Assembly (NCBI GenBank): GCA_022778905.1
Contig: JALFRV010000192.1
Coordinates: forward strand, 1 to 50,409
Length of the DNA stretch: 50,409 nucleotides
DNA from: Prevotella sp.
GTDB lineage: Bacteria; Bacteroidota; Bacteroidia; Bacteroidales; Bacteroidaceae
Direction of reading: 5' to 3'
Shown: piece after piece, positions 44,257 through 50,409 of the stretch
Position numbering within the stretch: position 1 is the first letter of the stretch
Layout of the letters: every line of letters begins with the position of its first letter
Made by a program: the position numbers and the translations under genes
The notes under the pieces: model-generated
Database searches by the model: none
What the model was told of the DNA's origin: nothing
Seen by the model: the letters and a program-made list of their open reading frames with translations, nothing else

Positions 44257-44344
44257 AGCTATGCTTTGGGCGGTCAAGAGCTATGCTTTGGGCGGCCGAA
44301 AGCTATCATATCGACGGCCCGGAGCTATCATATGCGCGAGGCGG
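44257..44344 (+). repeat. 22-bp tandem repeat array F (4 units)
   Basis: Units start at 44257, 44279, 44301 and 44323, all opening AGCTAT. Units 1 and 2 share AGCTATGCTTTGGGCGG; units 3 and 4 share AGCTATCATAT. A partial unit follows (AAGATAGCTATGC). The rest of the 44212-44572 gap has the nth promoter but no other gene. Confidence 0.85.
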
Positions 44345-44478
44345 AAGATAGCTATGCTTTTCACACCTGTTTTGTCCGCCATTTCAGCTCCTGTTTTCCG
44401 CTCTTTCCGGCATGTATTTCTTTCCTTTCCGGATGATGGGTGACCAAGCGCCAGTCAATGTTAAAATTCCTTGCTCTT

Positions 44479-44510
44479 TTTGGCTGTTCATACGGAAATG
44501 CGTAACTTTG
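44479..44510 (+). promoter_or_regulatory. Promoter of the nth-DUF2461 operon
   Basis: TTTG (44479-44482) and TAACTTTG (44503-44510) are separated by 20 bases, matching the Bacteroidetes -33/-7 arrangement. The ATG lies 62 bases downstream, leaving a leader that holds a small hairpin. Confidence 0.75.
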
Positions 44511-44538
44511 CCGGTAGCGGGAGGAGCTTCCCGTGAAG

Positions 44539-44556
44539 GCATCCGACAACGGATGC
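44539..44556 (+). promoter_or_regulatory. Hairpin in the nth leader
   Basis: GCATCCG and CGGATGC form a 7-bp perfect stem with loop ACAA, 16 bases before the nth start codon. It could shape ribosome access; there is no further evidence. Confidence 0.4.
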
Positions 44557-44572
44557 ACAGACAGATCAGACA

Positions 44573-45223
44573 ATGACAAGAAAAGAAAGATACAGCTACA
44601 TCCTGAACTACTTTCAGGCGCACATGCCCGAGGTGACCACCGAGCTCCAGTTTGGCAGTGCCTTCCAGTTGCTTTGTGCCACGCTGCTCAGCGCGCAGTG
44701 TACCGACAAGCGCATCAATGCCGTGACGCCGGCCCTCTTCAGCCGTTATCCCACGGCGCAGGAGATGGCCAAGGCCGAGCCGGAAGACGTGCTGGAGTAT
44801 GTCAGTTCGGTGAGTTATCCCAACGCGAAGTCGAAACATCTCGTCGAGATGTCACGGATGCTGGTGGGCGACTTCGGCGGCGAGGTGCCGGAGGAGATGG
44901 CCGATCTGGTCAAGTTGCCGGGGGTGGGGCGCAAGACAGCGAATGTTCTGCAGGCCGTATGGTTCGGCAAAGCGACGATGGCTGTCGACACCCACGTCTA
45001 CCGGGTGGCCCATCGGCTTGGCTTGGTGCCCGCAGATGCCAACACGCCTTATAAGGTCGAGCTGTCACTGAAGCGTCAGATTCCCGACACGGTCATCCCC
45101 CAGGCGCACCACTGGCTGCTGCTCCATGGCCGATACATCTGCCAGAGTGCCCGCCCGAAGTGTGCGCGTTGCCCGTTCGATGGCATCTGTCCGAAATTGC
45201 TGAAAGACAGTAAGTTGGAATAA
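44573..45223 (+). CDS. nth: Endonuclease III (DNA glycosylase/AP lyase)
   Basis: 216 residues, the normal size. It excises oxidised pyrimidines and nicks at abasic sites in base-excision repair. Helix-hairpin-helix LPGVGRKTANV lies at 115-125, with catalytic Lys121 and Asp139 in AVDTHVYRV. The four-cysteine Fe-S cluster CQSARPKCARCPFDGIC lies at 190-206 with C-x6-C-x2-C-x5-C spacing. The substrate-recognition stretch LSAQCTDKRIN is intact. The ATG at 44573 is preceded by a good promoter. The DUF2461 gene begins 30 bases after its stop, and they are likely co-transcribed. Confidence 0.98.
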   Translation: MTRKERYSYILNYFQAHMPEVTTELQFGSAFQLLCATLLSAQCTDKRINAVTPALFSRYPTAQEMAKAEPEDVLEYVSSVSYPNAKSKHLVEMSRMLVGDFGGEVPEEMADLVKLPGVGRKTANVLQAVWFGKATMAVDTHVYRVAHRLGLVPADANTPYKVELSLKRQIPDTVIPQAHHWLLLHGRYICQSARPKCARCPFDGICPKLLKDSKLE

Positions 45224-45253
45224 AACATCGCCACCCTGACGTGGCTATTCATC

Positions 45254-45967
45254 ATGGATACGAAAAGAATCAATCAGTTTCTGCGCGATATAGCGGCCAA
45301 TAACAACCGCCCGTGGTTCTACGAACACCGGAAAGAATATGAAGCCTGCAAGGCAGACTTCGAAGACGGGGTGGCCAAAGCCATCGCGCGCATTGCCGAG
45401 TTCGATCCCGAGATCGCTCATCTGACGCCTCGCGACTGCGTCTATCGCTTCTATCGCGACACGCGTTTCTCTGAAGACAAGTCGCCGTACAAGAACCATT
45501 TCGGCGCCTATATATGCGCCCACGGCAAGAAGGCGTTGCGTGGAGGCTACTATCTGCATGTCCAACCAGGTAACGCAATGGTTTCTATCGGCAGCTACTG
45601 GTTGCCTACGAACATTCTGACCGCATGCCGCAACGAGATCATGGGCAACATCGATGCCTGGCGCAAGGCCGTCGAGAGCGGCCAGTTCATCCGTTATTTC
45701 GGTTATCCGAATGCCTCCGGGCGTCGCGAAGGCGAGGAGTGGCCGGCCAAGGGCTTCGGGCTGGAACATCTGAAAACCTGTCCCAAGGGTTTCCCGCGTG
45801 ATTATGAGTTCGTCGATTATCTGCGGATGAAAGACTATGCGTGCTGGCATGTCGTGCCGGATGCGTTCTTCGAGGGCGACGGATGGCTCGATGAGGCGGT
45901 CCGTATACTCAAGGTGGGCAAGCCGATGATGGACATCATCAATTCGGTCGTTGACGACTACGAATGA
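45254..45967 (+). CDS. DUF2461 family protein
   Basis: 237 residues, cytoplasmic. NNRPWFYEHRKEYEACKADFEDGV, split here at residues 17-40, and VYRFYRDTRFSEDKSPYKNHFGA at 64-86 are the diagnostic blocks of DUF2461 (about 220-240 residues), and GGYYLHVQPGNAMVSIGSYW follows. The family is widespread; function is unknown. It is second in the nth operon, with a strong terminator about 120 bases after the stop. Confidence 0.92.
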   Translation: MDTKRINQFLRDIAANNNRPWFYEHRKEYEACKADFEDGVAKAIARIAEFDPEIAHLTPRDCVYRFYRDTRFSEDKSPYKNHFGAYICAHGKKALRGGYYLHVQPGNAMVSIGSYWLPTNILTACRNEIMGNIDAWRKAVESGQFIRYFGYPNASGRREGEEWPAKGFGLEHLKTCPKGFPRDYEFVDYLRMKDYACWHVVPDAFFEGDGWLDEAVRILKVGKPMMDIINSVVDDYE

Positions 45968-46087
45968 CGGTCGGCCCCTCTGCTCCTTCTGTCTGACCGG
46001 AAGGCTCTCCCGGCCGCTTGTGTCCGGCTGTCTGAGTCCGCATTTTCGGCACTTTTGTTCCATTCGTATCGGGATGCAAAAAAAATA

Positions 46088-46127
46088 ATCAGGTGCGTGA
46101 CAACGTATCTGATTTTTTTTTATTTTT
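46088..46127. terminator. Strong terminator before alanine dehydrogenase
   Basis: ATCAGGTGCGT (46088-46098), loop GACA, ACGTATCTGAT (46103-46113) form an 11-bp stem with two G-U pairs, followed by nine T, A and five T. A-rich sequence on the left would extend the stem and make it bidirectional. It ends the nth-DUF2461 unit, but lies only 30 bases before the ald start codon, so attenuation of ald is also possible. Confidence 0.75.
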
Positions 46128-46156
46128 ACGCTGTGTAACTATTAAATCTATCATTT

Positions 46157-47266
46157 ATGATGAAAATCGGAATACCAAAAGAGATCAAGGACAATGAGAA
46201 CCGGGTCGGAATGACACCCGCAGGAGTGGCCGAATTGGTCAGGCATGGACATGAAGTCTACGTGCAGCATACCGCAGGGCTCAACAGTGGCTTTGCCGAT
46301 GAAGCCTATTCGAAAGTCGGGGCGACGATTCTCCCGACGATCGAAGATGTCTATGCCACGGCTGACATGATCATCAAGGTGAAGGAACCCATCGAACCGG
46401 AATACGCGTTGATCCGCAACGACCAGCTTGTGTTTACCTATTTCCATTTCGCCAGTGAGCGTCCGCTGACCGAAGCGATGATACGCAGTGGTGCCGTCTG
46501 TCTGGCCTATGAGACCGTCGAGACCCGTGACGGGCGTCTGCCGCTACTCATTCCGATGAGTGAGGTGGCAGGGCGGATGGCCGCCCTGAACGGTGCCTAT
46601 TATCTGCAGAAGACCAAAGGCGGCAAGGGAAAGCTCGTCAGCGGTGTGCCCGGCGTAAAAAGAACGAAGGTGCTGGTGCTCGGAGGAGGCACCGTAGGAG
46701 AGGCCGCAGCCCGCATGGCAGCCGGTATGGGTGCTGATGTAGTCATTACTGATGTCTCGCTTCCGCGTCTCCGTCAGTTGGAAATGGAACTTCCGGTCAA
46801 TGTGCGGACACTCTATTCCACCTCGCATAACATCTGTGAGGAACTTCCGGATGTGGATATCGTCATCGGCTCCGTGCTCGTTCCGGGCGACAAGGCCCCG
46901 CATCTGATCACGCGTGACATGCTCAAACTCATGGAGAAAGGCACCGTGCTCGTTGACGTGGCCATCGATCAGGGCGGCTGTTTCGAGACTTCCCGGCCGA
47001 CCACACACAGCGAACCGACCTACGTGGTGGATGATATCGTCCACTATGCCGTAGCCAATATACCCGGCGCAGTGCCCAATACGTCGACCCTCGCATTGAC
47101 CAACGCGACGCTGCACTATGCCCTCGAACTCGCCGACAAAGGCTGGCGCCAGGCCTGCAAGGACGATCCCGGACTGTTCTTGGGACTGAATGTCGTCAAC
47201 GGAAAGGTCACCTACAAGGCCGTGGCCGATGTCTGGAACCTTCCGTATGAACCTTTGATGCTGTAA
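46157..47266 (+). CDS. ald: Alanine dehydrogenase
   Basis: 369 residues. Catalyses reversible NAD-dependent deamination of L-alanine to pyruvate and ammonium. N-terminal MKIGIPKEIKDNENRVGMTP is diagnostic. The catalytic Lys lies in IIKVKEP (K76) and His97 in FTYFHFAS. A Rossmann domain has VLVLGGGTVGEAAARMAAGMGA near residues 171-192, and the C-terminal part has VDVAIDQGGCFETSRPTTH and NIPGAVPNTSTLALTNATL. All key residues are present. The first two codons are both ATG; either could start. A strong hairpin lies just upstream and no clean TAnnTTTG box was found in the remaining leader. Confidence 0.97.
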   Translation: MMKIGIPKEIKDNENRVGMTPAGVAELVRHGHEVYVQHTAGLNSGFADEAYSKVGATILPTIEDVYATADMIIKVKEPIEPEYALIRNDQLVFTYFHFASERPLTEAMIRSGAVCLAYETVETRDGRLPLLIPMSEVAGRMAALNGAYYLQKTKGGKGKLVSGVPGVKRTKVLVLGGGTVGEAAARMAAGMGADVVITDVSLPRLRQLEMELPVNVRTLYSTSHNICEELPDVDIVIGSVLVPGDKAPHLITRDMLKLMEKGTVLVDVAIDQGGCFETSRPTTHSEPTYVVDDIVHYAVANIPGAVPNTSTLALTNATLHYALELADKGWRQACKDDPGLFLGLNVVNGKVTYKAVADVWNLPYEPLML

Positions 47267-47272
47267 GGAAGA

Positions 47273-48481
47273 TCAATGCGTCGCATTGTACCATGATGTC
47301 CGGTTCAGGCCCCTCAGCACTACGCTGTTGGTGCTTGGATCGGATGTTGTCAGGCCCGAATAGGTCTTCACGTCGATGAATCGCGGGCTAAAGTAGAGAT
47401 TCGAATAGAGTTTGTCCGTGTAGGCAGTGCTCCGGACAACAGACTTGAGCTGATCCTCGAACTGATCTTTCAGTCCCTGGTCCTGGCAGAGACGGTTTAC
47501 GTAGTCGCCTAAGTCATAGAATATGGCGCCGTTGTCAAAGCCGTCGAGCACCTGAAGGCTGTCTCTCAGCGAGTCGGGGAAGGTGTATCGCGCATTGATC
47601 TGCTTCATGAGGTCGGCCAACTTGTCCATTTGCCGGCAGTCAATGGCCGACAGTGCTCCGTAGGGATATTCATAGTTGGAGTAGAACTGATGGAATGCCT
47701 TGACGGCGGATTCATAATTCGGCGTCGGCGAAGACAGATATTGCCACATGTCAGCGTAGGGCATGCCAATGTAAATCACCTCACTTGTCGAGGCGATCAG
47801 GAAGTTGGCCACATTGCGCAGCTCATAGGCGACCTCCGCATTGGCCATGTAGCAGTCGTCGAAAAGGATGTACTGCATCTTCAAGCCTGCATTGGCGATT
47901 CCTTCGGACAGCGTCGGGACATCGGTCATATAAGCCTTGTCGCTCACGCTCCCGTAGAATCTTGTTGCCGGCCATTGACGGTCTGACGCCTTCGCAAGGC
48001 CTTTCGCGTTGTTCGGATAATCCATCCACGTGTCCTTGAGGGTCCATCCGGTGCCGTGACAGCCTACGATCATGGCGTAGTTAAGGGCCGGAGCGGCGGC
48101 CGAAGCATCTTTCAGGATCGCCGCAATGCCATCTGCCGTGGTATACTGATGGCCCGTATAGGTCTTGATGGGCCTATGTACGATCCTTGCGTTCACATAC
48201 ACCACCTCGTACAGACTGTCGAGGTCGGGCTTCGTGCTGAGGAAGACGACAAGCCGGTTGTTGCTGAGTCCCTTCTTCTTAATGATCGCCCCCTCGATGC
48301 TGTCGAGGTTATCGCGGAAAGCATTGTATAGTCCTATGTTTCCTCCCGATGTCCCGCTCCACGGCATGAACACCATGATGGTCTGGTTGGTGACGGCCTC
48401 TTGATCGAACGAATCATCCTTGCAGCCCGTGAAGGAGATGCATACGGTCAAGAGGAAGAAGAGATGCAGTAAATGCTTCAT
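47273..48481 (-). CDS. Clostripain-family (C11) cysteine peptidase, lipoprotein
   Basis: 402 residues. Lipoprotein signal ending CISFTGC, Cys20. The C11 fold is shown by [24 protein letters not shown], the catalytic His142 in [10 protein letters not shown] and Cys210 in [12 protein letters not shown]. Clostripain-type enzymes usually cleave after Arg or Lys; many Bacteroidetes members are envelope lipoproteins of unknown target. The start ATG overlaps the stop of valS by four bases (ATGA), so translation is probably coupled. The 3' end converges on ald, six bases from its stop. Confidence 0.92.
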   Translation of the reverse strand: MKHLLHLFFLLTVCISFTGCKDDSFDQEAVTNQTIMVFMPWSGTSGGNIGLYNAFRDNLDSIEGAIIKKKGLSNNRLVVFLSTKPDLDSLYEVVYVNARIVHRPIKTYTGHQYTTADGIAAILKDASAAAPALNYAMIVGCHGTGWTLKDTWMDYPNNAKGLAKASDRQWPATRFYGSVSDKAYMTDVPTLSEGIANAGLKMQYILFDDCYMANAEVAYELRNVANFLIASTSEVIYIGMPYADMWQYLSSPTPNYESAVKAFHQFYSNYEYPYGALSAIDCRQMDKLADLMKQINARYTFPDSLRDSLQVLDGFDNGAIFYDLGDYVNRLCQDQGLKDQFEDQLKSVVRSTAYTDKLYSNLYFSPRFIDVKTYSGLTTSDPSTNSVVLRGLNRTSWYNATH

Positions 48482-50409
48482 TGGTCTTTTTGCTTTAAAT
48501 CAGAGATACTTTCCCGAAGCGCGGCGATCTTCTCTTCGGAGTCCTTTTGCTTTTTGCGTTCGAGATCCACCACTGCCTGCGGCGCGTGAGCAACGAAGTT
48601 GGCGTTGCCCAATTTCTTTTTGATGCCGGCAAGGAAATTCTCCAGATGCTCCAGTTCTTTCTCCTGCTTGGCCAGTTCGGCCGCTACGTCGATCAGATCA
48701 CCTACCGGAACGGCAAACGCATCGGTGCCCACCATGAACCCGCTGGCATCTGCGGCTTTCTCGGAAACTACGTCGATCGCCTTCAGATTAGCCATCTTGA
48801 GGATGATATCGTTGAATATGGCGTAGCGATTCTGCTGTATGGCCTGCAGTTCGAGCAGCTCCCGGGGAGCGATATTCTTCTGGTTGCGCACAGCGCGGAC
48901 ACCTATGATGACCTGCTTGACATTCTCCATGTCGGCGACAAGGGCTTTCTCGGCTTCCGTGGGAGCCGGTATGTGGAGCTCGGCACGCATGATGCTCTCG
49001 CCCTCCTTGCGCTCATAGATATGCTGCCACAGCTCTTCGGTGATGAAAGGCATGAAGGGATGGAGCATCTTGAGCAGATTGTCGAAGAACCGGAGCGTAG
49101 CTTCGAGCGTGACGCGGTCGATGGGTTGGCCATACGCAGGCTTGATCATCTCGAGGTACCAGCTTGAGAACTCGTCCCAGAAGAGGCGGTAGATCGTCAT
49201 CAAAGCATCGGAGACGCGATAGCTCCTGAACTGTTCGTCCATCTCGGCGCTGACGGCCTTGAGTTTCGCATCAAACCAGTCGACGGCGATCTTGTTGGCT
49301 TCAGACTGCCCGATGTCGGCCGTCTGCCATCCCTGAACAAGTCGGAAGGCATTCCATATCTTGTTGTTGAAGTTGCGTCCCTGCTCACACAGGCTCTCGT
49401 CAAACAAGATATCGTTGCCCGCCGGGGCGCTGAGCATCATGCCCATGCGTACTCCGTCGGCGCCATACTGATCGATCAGCATGATCGGATCGGGCGAATT
49501 GCCGAGGCTCTTTGACATCTTCCGGCCGAGCTTGTCACGCACGATGCCGGTGAAGTAGACGTGTTTGAAAGGATAAGTCTGGCGGTATTCGTAGCCGGCC
49601 ATGATCATGCGGGCCACCCAGAAGAAGATGATGTCCGGTCCGGTTACGAGGTCTGATGTGGGATAATAATAGCTGATCTCCTCGTTGTCGGGGTTGGCGA
49701 TGCCGTCAAAGACGGTGATCGGCCAGAGCCAACTTGAGAACCAGGTGTCGAGGCAGTCGCTTTCCTGCGTCAGGTCTTCGGCTTTCAGTCCGGCCTCGGG
49801 ATATTTCTCACGGGCGGCGGCCAATGCTTCGGCTTCCGTTTCGGTGACAAACATGTCTTTCAGTGTGCGGGTCTGACCATCGGATCCCACAACGGCCTTG
49901 GTGAGATAATAGGCCGGAATGCGATGGCCCCACCACAGCTGGCGGCTGATGCACCAGTCTTTGATGTTCTCTAACCAATGCCGATAGGTGTTCTTATACT
50001 TCTTCGGATAGAACTCGATGTCATCATTCATGACCGGGGAGAGGGCAATGTCGGCAAAGTGCTGCATCTTGAGGAACCACTGGGTGCTGAGTTTCGGCTC
50101 GATGGGCACGTTGGTCCGCTCCGAGTAACCTACCTTGTTGTCATAGTCCTCCACCTTTTCCATCAGTCCTGCCTGCTGCAGATCGGTCGTGATCTGCCTG
50201 CGGACCTCCATGCGGTCCTGGCCTATGTAGAGTCCGGCTGCCTCGGACAGCGTGCCGTCATCGTTGAAGATGTCGATCGTTTCGAGGTGATGCTTGAGCC
50301 CTAACATATGGTCATTGACATCGTGGGCAGGGGTCACCTTCAGGCATCCCGTACCGAACTGGATGTCGACATAATCGTCTTCGATGACCGGAATGACGCG
50401 TCCGACCAG
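48478..50409 (-). CDS. valS: Valyl-tRNA synthetase (5' end outside window)
   Basis: 643 of about 880 residues are present; the frame runs open to the window edge, so the start and the HIGH motif lie outside. An internal GTG at 50337 is not the start because conserved sequence precedes it ([13 protein letters not shown] is the CP1-domain GTGxVxTAPAH-like motif). Visible features are [31 protein letters not shown], the [13 protein letters not shown] signature and the anticodon-binding helices. A C-terminal coiled coil (about the last 70 residues) is typical of ValS. It charges tRNA-Val in the cytoplasm and edits Thr. The next gene overlaps its stop. Confidence 0.98.
   Translation of the reverse strand: MVGRVIPVIEDDYVDIQFGTGCLKVTPAHDVNDHMLGLKHHLETIDIFNDDGTLSEAAGLYIGQDRMEVRRQITTDLQQAGLMEKVEDYDNKVGYSERTNVPIEPKLSTQWFLKMQHFADIALSPVMNDDIEFYPKKYKNTYRHWLENIKDWCISRQLWWGHRIPAYYLTKAVVGSDGQTRTLKDMFVTETEAEALAAAREKYPEAGLKAEDLTQESDCLDTWFSSWLWPITVFDGIANPDNEEISYYYPTSDLVTGPDIIFFWVARMIMAGYEYRQTYPFKHVYFTGIVRDKLGRKMSKSLGNSPDPIMLIDQYGADGVRMGMMLSAPAGNDILFDESLCEQGRNFNNKIWNAFRLVQGWQTADIGQSEANKIAVDWFDAKLKAVSAEMDEQFRSYRVSDALMTIYRLFWDEFSSWYLEMIKPAYGQPIDRVTLEATLRFFDNLLKMLHPFMPFITEELWQHIYERKEGESIMRAELHIPAPTEAEKALVADMENVKQVIIGVRAVRNQKNIAPRELLELQAIQQNRYAIFNDIILKMANLKAIDVVSEKAADASGFMVGTDAFAVPVGDLIDVAAELAKQEKELEHLENFLAGIKKKLGNANFVAHAPQAVVDLERKKQKDSEEKIAALRESISDLKQKDQ

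Noticed and set aside
1..50409. tRNA, rRNA, insertion sequences or prophage genes
   Set aside because: None was recognised by eye in the gaps; no transposase, integrase or terminal inverted repeats were found.

Overview
The window looks like a chromosomal segment from a Bacteroidales bacterium, most likely Prevotellaceae. The evidence is SusC/SusD pairs, polysaccharide-utilisation genes, DUF4494, DUF2461 and DUF3826 proteins, promoters of the Bacteroidetes TAnnTTTG type, few Shine-Dalgarno sites, and C-terminal tails like those of Prevotella secreted proteins. I cannot name the species. Base composition is moderately GC-rich, with an AT-richer island around the susC gene.

Layout. (1) 1-3649: housekeeping genes, with the end of a YebC-family regulator, a small lipoprotein, the elongation factor lepA and a Crp/Fnr-type regulator. 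(2) 4494-9221: a secreted uronate-polysaccharide lyase cluster, with a PL6-type beta-helix lyase, two tandem paralogous jelly-roll lyase-like proteins and a large secreted protein. Three of the four end in the same C-terminal tail, and a perfect TTGGTATACCAA palindrome lies upstream of the first gene. (3) 9789-15812 (minus): two tandem long-chain acyl-CoA synthetase paralogues, and an operon of a PLP aminotransferase with a LolC/E-type permease. (4) 16029-17787: DUF4494, YggS and a small protein resembling an isolated sigma region 4. (5) 18247-44211: a large pectin-type utilisation region with a GH106-like rhamnosidase, acetylesterase, GH2, a secreted TIM-barrel isomerase-like protein, a DUF4957/DUF5123-like lipoprotein, SusC, SusD, a broken PL1 remnant, an intact PL1 lyase, DUF3826, a large beta-helix protein, a short FecR-N-like protein, an ECF sigma factor and a DUF5703-like protein. 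(6) 44573-50409: nth, a DUF2461 protein, alanine dehydrogenase, and (minus) valS (its N-terminus lies outside the window) overlapping a clostripain-type lipoprotein peptidase.

How the genes work together. Pectin fragments would be cut at the surface by the PL1 lyase, bound by SusD and the DUF4957-like lipoprotein, and imported by SusC. In the periplasm they would be deacetylated and trimmed by the GH106-like, GH2 and DUF5703-like enzymes. The 4494-9221 cluster probably attacks a different uronate polymer and may use type IX secretion.

The most unusual structure is a family of non-coding arrays of exactly 22-bp units. There are six clear arrays of three to seven units, all in the same orientation and all in gaps between transcription units, mainly around the carbohydrate genes. 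I do not recognise this repeat. No tRNA, rRNA, insertion sequence, prophage or CRISPR array was seen.
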